DNA from: Deltaproteobacteria bacterium
GTDB lineage: Bacteria; Desulfobacterota; Desulfobacteria; Desulfobacterales; C00003060
Direction of reading: 5' to 3'
DNA: 5,346 bases
Assembly: GCA_003647435.1 (NCBI GenBank)
Contig: QMMV01000165.1
Span: 1-5,346, forward strand
The position numbers and the translations under genes were made by a program. The notes beneath the pieces are model-generated. The model was given only the letters and a program-made list of their open reading frames with translations. It had not been told where the DNA came from and ran no database searches. Numbering within the stretch: position 1 is the first letter of the stretch; each line of letters starts with the position of its first letter. This document shows positions 1-5,207 of the stretch, piece by piece.

Positions 1-233
1 ACGGCAGGCATGCTTTCCGATGCGCCGAATGTCGAGCGGGCCCCCACGGCATAGCCGTCCATAGTGGCACGAGTAAATTCGGGAAGATTGATTTCAGATA
101 TTGTGTCACGGGTCAAGATTCGGCCAAGAGACCGATCCAGAGGTATAATCTCTTCGCCAACAGGCGGAAATGTGCCGATCAAATCATAGATGTTCTCAAG
201 AGAAGTTACCTTGAAAAATTCTTTTCCTGTCAT
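1..233 (-). CDS. moeA: Molybdopterin molybdenumtransferase MoeA, N-terminal part (runs off the window)
   Basis: MoeA inserts molybdate into adenylylated molybdopterin in the cytoplasm, the last general step of molybdenum cofactor synthesis. Only the first 77 residues are present; the gene continues past base 1. Translated by hand, the protein starts MTGKEFFKV, has the PVGEE and LGRIL segment typical of the MoeA N-terminus at about residues 24-40, and carries the family signature LPEFTRATMDGYAV at residues 50-63. The MDGYA stretch (58-62) is the conserved hallmark of the MoeA/gephyrin E-domain. The ATG overlaps the fdhD stop codon as ATGA (bases 230-233), so translational coupling is likely. 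A weak AGGA lies just upstream, inside the end of fdhD. The preceding fdhD and moaC genes support the assignment. In some organisms related paralogues exist (for example MoeA fused to a periplasmic-binding-type domain), which a truncated gene cannot exclude. Confidence 0.93.
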   Translation of the reverse strand, partial: MTGKEFFKVTSLENIYDLIGTFPPVGEEIIPLDRSLGRILTRDTISEINLPEFTRATMDGYAVGARSTFGASESMPA

Positions 234-1015
234 AGTCCTGCTATCCTACCGCCATTGCTATAAACGACAATACGCTCCTGTTTCAGTCGGCCTACAAGTG
301 TCATGTTGGTCTTTCGGGCCAGCTCAATGGCCAACCTCGTCGCCGCCGATATTGACGCAAGCACGGGGACACCGATACGTATCACCTTCAGAAGAATCTC
401 AGAGGTGACACGACCTGTTGTTACAATCAGTTTGTCATGTGCAGAAATCCGGTCCAAAAAGCATTGACCGCAAATCATGTCGATAGCATTGTGTCTCCCT
501 ATGTCCTGATGGAATAGAACGATTTTTTCAGGCGTGGCAAGCAATGAGTTGTGGCAACCCCCTGTGATCCTGTAAAGGGCTGATCGTTCGGAGAGGCCCT
601 CTGCCAATCGAAGGAGTTGTTCAGGGGTCACGATCAGGTTTTCAGTAACCTTTTTGCTGCAAAGTATTTTCACATTTTGCTTAAAATTTTTTCCCTTCTG
701 CCAGCCGGATTCTGTAGAGTGTCCGGCAGGCGGAAGGCCGAAATCGCTCTGGCCTGCCTCGACATAGACTTCAAGCCTTTCCGAGTCTTCCTTCACGTGA
801 ATTTTTTTTAGCTGGCTTCTGTCTGTAATGAGTCCGTTACATTTTAAAAACCCCACTGCCAGGAACCCGGGCTCCTTTCCAGTCGAAAGGAGGGTGATGA
901 TTTCGTGTCCATTGAGGTAGATGGTTAGAGGAATCTCTTGAATAACCATCGTCTGAACTGGTTGAAAGCAACCTTGTCTGAATTCGGCTACGTCGTAAGT
1001 GAACGCATCCTTCAT
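230..1015 (-). CDS. fdhD: Formate dehydrogenase accessory sulfurtransferase FdhD
   Basis: FdhD carries sulfur from a cysteine desulfurase to the molybdenum (or tungsten) bis-MGD cofactor and is needed for active formate dehydrogenase; it is cytoplasmic. The 261-residue length is close to the family norm. Conserved blocks are visible in order: RITGGCH (149-155), HQDIGRHNAID (169-179), TTGRVTSE (199-206), SISAATRLAIELA (221-233), and TLVGRL with VVYSNGGRI at the C-terminus. In the E. coli protein the sulfur-carrying loop has a cysteine pair (C121/C124). Here the equivalent stretch reads KILCSKKV, with a single cysteine at residue 119, while other cysteines (60, 154, 182, 185) lie elsewhere. The start is supported by GAGGAAA (bases 1027-1021, minus strand) ending five bases upstream of the ATG. 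The gene follows moaC by 2 bases and overlaps moeA by 4, so the three are almost certainly co-transcribed. Confidence 0.95.
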   Translation of the reverse strand: MKDAFTYDVAEFRQGCFQPVQTMVIQEIPLTIYLNGHEIITLLSTGKEPGFLAVGFLKCNGLITDRSQLKKIHVKEDSERLEVYVEAGQSDFGLPPAGHSTESGWQKGKNFKQNVKILCSKKVTENLIVTPEQLLRLAEGLSERSALYRITGGCHNSLLATPEKIVLFHQDIGRHNAIDMICGQCFLDRISAHDKLIVTTGRVTSEILLKVIRIGVPVLASISAATRLAIELARKTNMTLVGRLKQERIVVYSNGGRIAGL

Positions 1016-1017
1016 GG

Positions 1018-1494
1018 TTATTTCCTCACAAACGTACCGCTTTTGCCACCCGATTTCTTTAGCAGGTATACATCCGAAATAGCCATTGTGCGGTCATATG
1101 ATTTGCACATATCGTAGATGGTTAAAGCGGCGACAGATACCGCTGTCAAGGCCTCCATTTCCACGCCGGTCTGGCTCACTACACGGACAACCGCTTCTAT
1201 TCTGATACTGTGGGTATCCGGCAGGGGGGAAAAATCGATCTTTACGTGAGTTATCGGAAGTGGATGACACATAGGAATGAGTCCGGCGGTTTTTTTGGCC
1301 GCCATGATGCCGGCGATGCGGGCGGTTTCAAGGACATTGCCCTTTTTTATCTTCTCGCTTTTGATCAGATCAAAGGTTGCGGGCCGCATGGTAATAACAC
1401 CCTGCGCTACTGCCTCCCTGGCAGTGACAGGCTTTGCCGATACATCTACCATGCGCACACGGCCCTGTTCATCAAGATGAGAAAATTTAGACAT
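1018..1494 (-). CDS. moaC: Cyclic pyranopterin monophosphate synthase MoaC
   Basis: MoaC converts the MoaA product (3',8-cyclo-7,8-dihydro-GTP) to cyclic pyranopterin monophosphate, the first stable intermediate of molybdenum cofactor synthesis. The 158-residue length is normal for the family. Motifs visible from the chosen start are MVDVSAK near the N-terminus, KGNVLETARIAGIMAAKKT, LIPMCHPLPIT, TGVEMEALTAVSVAALTIYDMCK, and KSGGKSG near the C-terminus. Counting from MSKF, the key residues fall at K51, H77, D128 and K131, the same numbers as in the E. coli enzyme. An ATG five codons upstream (bases 1509-1507) is less likely, because the purine-rich GGAGAGGAG (1507-1499) would then be coding instead of serving as ribosome binding site. 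This is the first gene of the minus-strand operon moaC-fdhD-moeA. moaA is not in the window. Confidence 0.96.
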   Translation of the reverse strand: MSKFSHLDEQGRVRMVDVSAKPVTAREAVAQGVITMRPATFDLIKSEKIKKGNVLETARIAGIMAAKKTAGLIPMCHPLPITHVKIDFSPLPDTHSIRIEAVVRVVSQTGVEMEALTAVSVAALTIYDMCKSYDRTMAISDVYLLKKSGGKSGTFVRK

Positions 1495-1498
1495 CGGA

Positions 1499-1507
1499 CT
1501 CCTCTCC
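1499..1507 (-). promoter_or_regulatory. Ribosome binding site of moaC
   Basis: On the minus strand GGAGAGGAG ends four bases before the ATG at 1494. It overlaps the alternative upstream ATG (1509-1507), which decides the start in favour of the MSKF version. Confidence 0.7.
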
Positions 1508-1595
1508 ATTCCCTGCCCTAGATCTGGCTTTCATGTTTGGTGATTTCCACTAAAAGCAAAGCGCCAGTGCGGGCTGACTGCTGATTCTGACTTTG

Positions 1596-1624
1596 TACAT
1601 ACCACTTTTCATCTTTGCTTGCAA
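1596..1624 (-). promoter_or_regulatory. Candidate sigma-70-like promoter for moaC-fdhD-moeA
   Basis: Read on the minus strand: TTGCAA (1624-1619, 4 of 6 to consensus), 17 bases, then TATGTA (1601-1596, 3 of 6) preceded by TGG, which gives an extended -10 element. It would leave a leader of roughly 95 bases before moaC. The match is weak and unsupported by any other data. Confidence 0.28.
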
Positions 1625-1652
1625 AAGAATAGTCTGCGTCTTTTCATGCGTT

Positions 1653-1681
1653 GCAGCCTTTCATGCTGCCCTCTGCGAGGG
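1653..1681. other. Two abutting short hairpins in the divergent region
   Basis: The first is GCAGC, 7-base loop, GCTGC (1653-1669). The second is CCCTC, TGC loop, GAGGG (1669-1681), followed on the plus strand by TTTGAT. They share base 1669, so full-length versions are mutually exclusive at that base. The T-run is too short for a convincing terminator. Confidence 0.4.
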
Positions 1682-1733
1682 TTTGATAGCCGACCTGCAT
1701 CGTCCCTGAAGGAGGCGAGCCGAACGCTGAACC

Positions 1734-1748
1734 GCAAATCACATTTGC
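1734..1748. other. Perfect 6-bp hairpin GCAAAT-CAC-ATTTGC
   Basis: GCAAAT (1734-1739), a 3-base loop and ATTTGC (1743-1748) form a perfect palindromic stem. An alternative longer pairing of CCGC (1732-1735) with the GCGG just downstream is also possible. It could be a protein-binding palindrome or part of a leader RNA; nothing distinguishes these. Confidence 0.35.
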
Positions 1749-1876
1749 TGCGGGCGCCTTGAAGCTGAAGTGCCTGCATTCTGCACCGATTGACACAGAA
1801 CTTCTGCTACGGGCTCACGTCCAAGAACTTCCTGTGTTGGGGCCGCCGTTGGTTTCGTGCCTGCTGCGAAAAGCAC

Positions 1877-1905
1877 TTGGAGGAAAGATTTAGTTGTGGT
1901 AAATT
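1877..1905 (+). promoter_or_regulatory. Candidate promoter for the J-domain gene
   Basis: TTGGAG (1877-1882, 3 of 6), 17 bases, TAAATT (1900-1905, 4 of 6) with an upstream TGG extended -10. It would give a leader of about 125 bases before the ATG at 2037. It is only a weak match. Confidence 0.25.
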
Positions 1906-2036
1906 AATCTGTGTGAAATGTGAGGTATCAGAAATTCTGAAAGAGGCGACACAGTTATCCCCTGCAGCCGGGGCGGATTGCGCAAAGGCGCTACTCTGAT
2001 CTCTGATATGAAATAGATGTGTTCTGGAGAGTAACA

Positions 2037-2363
2037 ATGAAAGCTAAGACCAAATACGATCAAATTACTGAGGCGAGAAAGATATTGGAATTGCCCGAGT
2101 CAGCTACCCTGCAGGAAGTAAAAAGACAATATAAAAAATTAATGGCTAAATGGCATCCCGACAAATCTCGGGAGAAAAAAGAGATCTGTGAGGAAAAGGC
2201 AAAAAAAATTAACGAGGCATATAAAGAAATTATGAACTATTGTAATAACTATAGCTTTTCGTTTTCAAAAGAAGAAGTGGAAAAATATATCACAGAAGAA
2301 GAATGGTGGTTCAAACGCTTTGGCAATGATCCTGTGTGGGGCGTTTACAATGACAAATCATAA
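2037..2363 (+). CDS. Small stand-alone J-domain (DnaJ-like) protein
   Basis: This is a 108-residue cytoplasmic J-domain protein, expected to stimulate the ATPase of an Hsp70 (DnaK-type) partner and deliver specific substrates. The J-domain fills residues 13-68: helix I around KILELP, helix II EVKRQYKKLMAKW, the diagnostic HPD at 40-42, and helix III KKINEAYKEIM. There is no Gly/Phe linker, zinc-finger or C-terminal substrate domain, so it is not DnaJ or CbpA. The tail (79-108) is acidic, then aromatic, ending EEEWWFKRFGNDPVWG and a few more residues. The ATG at 2037 follows GGAGAG (2026-2031) by 5 bases; an in-frame GTG at 2019 lacks such a site. Base composition is AT-rich (about 36% GC over 2041-2340 by hand count, against about 54% in parts of moaC), and 19 of 108 residues are lysine. 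Client and partner are unknown. Confidence 0.88.
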   Translation: MKAKTKYDQITEARKILELPESATLQEVKRQYKKLMAKWHPDKSREKKEICEEKAKKINEAYKEIMNYCNNYSFSFSKEEVEKYITEEEWWFKRFGNDPVWGVYNDKS

Positions 2364-2495
2364 ATATTTCAGGTACCTATGGACTCCCGCCTCCACGGGT
2401 GCGACGGCTTTGGAGACCTTTTATGAAACCGTCAAGATTGATAACCTGGTAAAAGGCCATCGAAGATCGGAAAGAGTTGGGATGAGGGCGATAGT
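2364..2495 (+). other. 132-bp gap with a bulged inverted repeat
   Basis: GACGG-c-TTT and AAA-CCGTC flank a loop of about 14 bases around 2411-2441. There is no T-run after it, so it is not a convincing intrinsic terminator. An open frame crossing the gap (2320-2601) overlaps both neighbouring genes and has no motif, so it was not called. Confidence 0.35.
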
Positions 2496-3248
2496 ATGCG
2501 ATTTTTATTGTACAACATACGCTACGGAGCAGGCATCGGGAGGCGGTTTCATCTGCCTGTGCCTTACAGCGGCTATTTTAAGCGCACCAATGGGAATTTG
2601 AACAAAATAGTGGATTTCATAAAATCGGTGAATCCCGACATTATTGGATTGATTGAGGTTGACAGTGGATCATACCGTTCCGAAAAGACCAACCAGGCTG
2701 AAGTCATCGGGCGGAAAATGAAACACCATTATGTCTATCACTCGAAATATCCCACTAATTCAATGGCGCAGAAAATTCCTGTAGTGAATAAGCAGGGCAA
2801 TGCGATTTTGACCAACCGGGAAATTAAATCTAAAAAGTTGCATTATTTTCGTAAAGGTGTTAAACGCCTTGTAATTGAGCTGGAGTTAGAGGAATTCACG
2901 ATTTTCCTGGTACATCTCTCGCTTAAGTTCCGCCATCGTCATCACCAGCTTCAAGAACTTCATGCGATGGTCAAGGATGTCAAAAGGCCGGTCATAGTTG
3001 CCGGAGATTTCAATGCATTATGGGGCGATCGGGAACTGGAATTCTTCCTTGCCGCCACGGGGTTAAAAAATGCCAACGGTCAAGGGCAACCTTCCTACCC
3101 GAGCCGGTTCCCGGTAAGGCAACTTGATTACATTTTTTGCAGTGCTGGAATAAAGGTCACCGGTTTTCAGGCACCCGCGGTTAGACTCTCCGATCATATG
3201 CCGCTGATCTGTGATTTTGAGGTGAGCGCCTCGACAAATAGCACTTAA
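2496..3248 (+). CDS. Endonuclease/exonuclease/phosphatase (EEP) fold metal-dependent hydrolase
   Basis: This protein belongs to the DNase I/exonuclease III/inositol-phosphatase-like EEP superfamily, Mg-dependent phosphoesterases acting on nucleic acid or phosphoester substrates. The catalytic set is intact and in order: N7 (LLYNIRYG), E54 (GLIEVD), H140 (VHLSLKFRHR), D171 and N173 (AGDFNA), D211 (QLDYIF), and the closing D233-H234 (SDHMP). At 250 residues it is a single domain, with no signal peptide or membrane segment. The start follows GAGGG (2484-2488) by 7 bases, and the N-terminal strand begins at residue 2 as is usual. The substrate cannot be told from sequence: abasic DNA, nucleic acid ends or a phospho-lipid or phospho-sugar are all possible for this superfamily. 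It lacks the recognisable DNA-binding insertions of ExoIII/XthA, and the NQAEVI, KQGNAILT and LAATGL segments suggest a distinct subfamily. The next gene starts 44 bases downstream, so co-transcription is plausible. Confidence 0.9.
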   Translation: MRFLLYNIRYGAGIGRRFHLPVPYSGYFKRTNGNLNKIVDFIKSVNPDIIGLIEVDSGSYRSEKTNQAEVIGRKMKHHYVYHSKYPTNSMAQKIPVVNKQGNAILTNREIKSKKLHYFRKGVKRLVIELELEEFTIFLVHLSLKFRHRHHQLQELHAMVKDVKRPVIVAGDFNALWGDRELEFFLAATGLKNANGQGQPSYPSRFPVRQLDYIFCSAGIKVTGFQAPAVRLSDHMPLICDFEVSASTNST

Positions 3249-3278
3249 AGATTCAGATGCATAAGTAAACGAAGATAT

Positions 3279-3284
3279 AGGAGG
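3279..3284 (+). promoter_or_regulatory. Ribosome binding site fixing a TTG start
   Basis: A perfect AGGAGG lies 8 bases before the TTG at 3293. No ATG or GTG sits at a suitable distance in this frame, so it supports the TTG as the real start of the 89-residue protein. Confidence 0.8.
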
Positions 3285-3292
3285 ATCCCGTT

Positions 3293-3562
3293 TTGGCGAA
3301 AATCGAGGTTACCAAAAAGGGGGCTGAAACCTTCGAAGTCACCGTCAGGGGAGCAACTACTACAACCCACACGGTTAAACTTGCCGTAGATTACTATCAG
3401 GAATTAACCGGGGGCAAAGTCTCTGCGGAAACGCTGATTGAAAAATCGTTCGAGTTCTTATTAGAACGTGAAAGCAATACAATGATTCTATCCAGCTTTG
3501 ATCTCCCCGTCATCGGCTATTACTTCCCTGAATTCGAGGACACCATCCTCAAGCGATTGTGA
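3293..3562 (+). CDS. Conserved-looking 89-residue protein of unknown function
   Basis: No function can be assigned. The protein is small, soluble and lacks cysteines. The N-terminal half (1-35) alternates polar and hydrophobic residues in a beta-like pattern (IEVTKKG, FEVTVRG, a run of four threonines, HTVKLAV). The middle (43-61) looks helical (SAETLIEKSFEFLLERES), and the C-terminal part has SSFDLPVIGYYFPEFED. From memory the FEFLLERESNT...FDLP.I..YFPE pattern recurs in short hypothetical proteins of several bacterial phyla, but I cannot verify that here. The start is TTG, chosen because a perfect AGGAGG precedes it by 8 bases. It lies 44 bases after the EEP gene and may be co-transcribed with it. 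After the TGA stop the same frame stays open for another 35 codons, to a TGA ending at 3671. Confidence 0.82.
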   Translation: MAKIEVTKKGAETFEVTVRGATTTTHTVKLAVDYYQELTGGKVSAETLIEKSFEFLLERESNTMILSSFDLPVIGYYFPEFEDTILKRL

Positions 3563-3775
3563 TTGCCGGCGGGAACTGTTGAGCAAATCGTCGAAGCATC
3601 AGAGCAGGCTTTGCGAGAATTGCCCAAAGCTGTCAGCATTAGATTTCTCCCTTCGCTCGAAACGACATGAAAACGTATCACTTTGGCCCTTTCAAGAAAC
3701 AGGCATTTTCAAAAATCCAAACTGATCCGTAAAAAACTCTCACGTTGCCTCCTAAGATAGAAAGGAAATAAGAAT
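3563..3775 (+). other. 213-bp intergenic gap before the flavoprotein gene
   Basis: No independent gene is supported. The first 100 bases stay open in frame with the upstream protein after its stop codon. Bases 3641-3667 resemble a dispersed repeat, and the end holds the ribosome binding site of the next gene. An open frame at 3498-3725 overlaps the upstream gene and has no motif. Confidence 0.5.
3641..3667 (+). repeat. Possible fragment of a dispersed intergenic repeat
   Basis: The stretch begins AGATTTCTCCCTTCGCTCGA and continues AACGAC. It closely resembles a half-element (AGATTTCTC..TTCG.TCGAAATGAC) that I recall as a common intergenic repeat in many bacterial genomes. Only one half is visible and there is no second copy in the window, so the call depends on recall, not on observed repetition. 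Confidence 0.4.
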
Positions 3776-5131
3776 ATGGAAAAAGTAGATGTGCTTGTGA
3801 TTGGTGGAAGTGCTGCAGGGATCGTTGCTGCACTGGCGGGAAAATCGAGCTATCCGGATAAAGACTTTTTGGTTGTGCGGAAAGAAAAAGAAGTTCTCAT
3901 CCCCTGCGGGATTCCCTACATTCTTGGCTCACTCGAAAGCAGTGATAAAGACGTTGTACCTGATGCGGTTTTGGTCAACGCAAATATCAGGCTTAAAATT
4001 GATGAAGCAGTTTCTATAGATCAGGAAAATAAAGTTTGTAACACATCTGACGGCACCGAGATCAATTTTGATAAACTTGTCCTTGCCACCGGCTCTGCTC
4101 CTGTAATTCCTAAATGGCTGAAGGGAGCGGGTCTGGAAAACGTATTTACGGTTCCCAAGAACAAGGAATACCTTGATGAGATGACAGCAAGGCTTCAAGG
4201 GTGCCAGAAAATTGCCATAGTTGGTGGGGGGTTCATAGGCGTTGAGGTGGCTGATGAGCTGAATAAGATTGGCAAGACCGTGACGATCGTTGAGATATTG
4301 CCACATATCTTGAGCCTCGTCTTTGATACAGGGATAGCGGCTATGGCCGAGGAAATCCTCATGGGCAGGGGCGTGGAAATAGTGACCGGCACAGGGATCA
4401 AGGAAATATTGGGAGACCGGAAAGTCAGTGGCGTCCTTCTCGCTGACGGGCGGCGACTGGAGGCAGATGCGGTAATTTTGACTATGGGTTATCGCCCTGC
4501 CACAGCAATTGCAGAAAAGGCGGGAATGAGAATCAATGAGATGGGATTCATCAAAGTGGACGAGTATATGAGGACAGACAACCCGGATATCTTTGCTGTT
4601 GGAGACTGCGCCGAAAAAAGAGATTTCGTTACCGGAAAACCGAGGCTTATCATGCTCGCTTCTACCGCTTGTAGAGAGGCAAGAATTGCAGGCATGAATC
4701 TGTACAGACTTTCGACACTGAAGACCTCTGGTGGAACCATTGCAGTTTTCTCTACTGCCATCGGCAAAACCGCCTTTGGGGCAGCGGGGTTGACCGAAAG
4801 TATGGCAAGAAGGGAAGGATTTGAGATCGTAACGGACACCTTTGAAGGTGTAGATAAGCATCCCGGAACACTGCCCGGTGCGCATAAAGAGATTGTAAAA
4901 CTAATTGTGGCTAAGGAATCAGGTGTGGTCCTTGGCGGAGAAGTTGTAGCCGGGGCAGGTACCGGAGAATTGACAAATCTCATTGGCCTTGCAGTTCAAC
5001 ACCGAATGACGGTAAATTCGATTCTGACTGCCCAGATCGGGACTCACCCTCTGCTTACCGCAGCGCCGACCGCATACCCCCTGATTAAGGCTGCGGAACT
5101 TGTTGTAGAAAAGATTAGAAGTGCGTCATGA
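3776..5131 (+). CDS. FAD/NAD(P)H-dependent single-cysteine disulfide oxidoreductase (NADH oxidase / CoA-disulfide reductase family)
   Basis: This is a cytoplasmic flavoprotein of the pyridine nucleotide-disulfide oxidoreductase group. The layout is complete over 451 residues: FAD-binding VLVIGGSAAG (6-15), a single redox cysteine C44 in IPCGIPY, the ATGSAPVIP segment (104-112), the NAD(P)H-binding fold KIAIVGGGFIGVEVADEL (145-162), the second FAD motif IFAVGDCAE (272-280), and a C-terminal dimerisation domain from about 320. That domain ends in IGTHPLLTAAPTAYPL (421-436). One cysteine instead of the CxxxxC pair places it with NADH oxidases, NADH peroxidases, CoA-disulfide reductases and NADH-dependent persulfide/polysulfide reductases, which use a Cys-SOH or Cys-S-S-CoA intermediate. 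No rhodanese domain is fused. AAGGA (3762-3766) precedes the ATG by 9 bases. Which substrate it reduces (O2, peroxide, CoA disulfide or polysulfide) cannot be told; in an anaerobe, oxygen defence or sulfur reduction are the likely roles. Confidence 0.92.
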   Translation: MEKVDVLVIGGSAAGIVAALAGKSSYPDKDFLVVRKEKEVLIPCGIPYILGSLESSDKDVVPDAVLVNANIRLKIDEAVSIDQENKVCNTSDGTEINFDKLVLATGSAPVIPKWLKGAGLENVFTVPKNKEYLDEMTARLQGCQKIAIVGGGFIGVEVADELNKIGKTVTIVEILPHILSLVFDTGIAAMAEEILMGRGVEIVTGTGIKEILGDRKVSGVLLADGRRLEADAVILTMGYRPATAIAEKAGMRINEMGFIKVDEYMRTDNPDIFAVGDCAEKRDFVTGKPRLIMLASTACREARIAGMNLYRLSTLKTSGGTIAVFSTAIGKTAFGAAGLTESMARREGFEIVTDTFEGVDKHPGTLPGAHKEIVKLIVAKESGVVLGGEVVAGAGTGELTNLIGLAVQHRMTVNSILTAQIGTHPLLTAAPTAYPLIKAAELVVEKIRSAS

Positions 5132-5141
5132 ACATAGATTA

Positions 5142-5170
5142 TTGACACTTAGCGAATATTGTTCTAAGCT
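5142..5170 (+). promoter_or_regulatory. Candidate promoter with an operator-like inverted repeat
   Basis: A perfect -35 TTGACA (5142-5147) is followed after 17 bases by TAAGCT (5165-5170, 3 of 6 to consensus). The spacer is bracketed by CTTAG (5148-5152) and CTAAG (5164-5168), an inverted repeat with an 11-base centre that overlaps the start of the -10 box. It would drive a gene lying beyond the right edge. Confidence 0.35.
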
Positions 5171-5180
5171 ACATTTATAT

Positions 5181-5207
5181 CCGCAACTGCGGGGGCTGCC
5201 CCAGCCC
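5181..5207 (+). other. Two adjacent GC-rich hairpins, possible weak terminator of the flavoprotein gene
   Basis: CCGC-AACT-GCGG (5181-5192) is followed directly by GGGCTG-CCC-CAGCCC (5193-5207), a perfect 6-bp stem. No T-run follows, so intrinsic termination is doubtful. The hairpins lie about 50-75 bases after the flavoprotein stop codon. Confidence 0.35.

Larger units (their letters stand above)
1510..2018. other. Divergent intergenic region with several hairpins and no convincing gene
   Basis: This region lies between the moaC operon (reading left) and the J-domain gene (reading right). The short open frames in it (for example 1790-1999 plus and 1807-2037 minus, both under 80 codons) show no recognisable motif and overlap on opposite strands, so I do not call them genes. 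It contains perfect short hairpins at 1653-1669, 1669-1681 and 1734-1748, four TTTCAT 6-mers, and weak promoter candidates pointing both ways. No tRNA fold, known riboswitch core or transposon end could be recognised by eye. Confidence 0.6.

Noticed and set aside
1210..1521. 103-codon open frame on the plus strand
   Set aside because: It is antisense to moaC, which has all catalytic residues; the translation has no motif.
1510..1790. Known Moco riboswitch upstream of moaC
   Set aside because: I could not identify the conserved core or helix arrangement on the minus strand; only unrelated short hairpins are evident.
1930..2010. Possible cyclic-di-GMP-like riboswitch (GCGCAAAGGCGC next to a CCCC/GGGG stem)
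   Set aside because: The required conserved core and the second helix could not be found by eye; the resemblance is limited to a few bases.
1790..2037. Overlapping short open frames on both strands in the divergent region
   Set aside because: They are under 80 codons, cysteine-rich, lack a good ribosome binding site and show no recognisable family.
2464..2478. AGATCGGAAAGAG resembles the start of a sequencing adapter
   Set aside because: It has an extra A and diverges immediately afterwards, and it lies in smooth sequence just upstream of a normal ribosome binding site; most likely coincidence.
3929..4885. 318-codon open frame on the minus strand
   Set aside because: It lies wholly antisense to the flavoprotein gene, whose motifs are complete, and its translation is Cys/His/Ser-rich without any recognisable domain.
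4489..4983. 164-codon open frame on the minus strand
   Set aside because: It is antisense to the C-terminal domain of the flavoprotein, has low-complexity Ala/Ser/Pro composition and no motifs.
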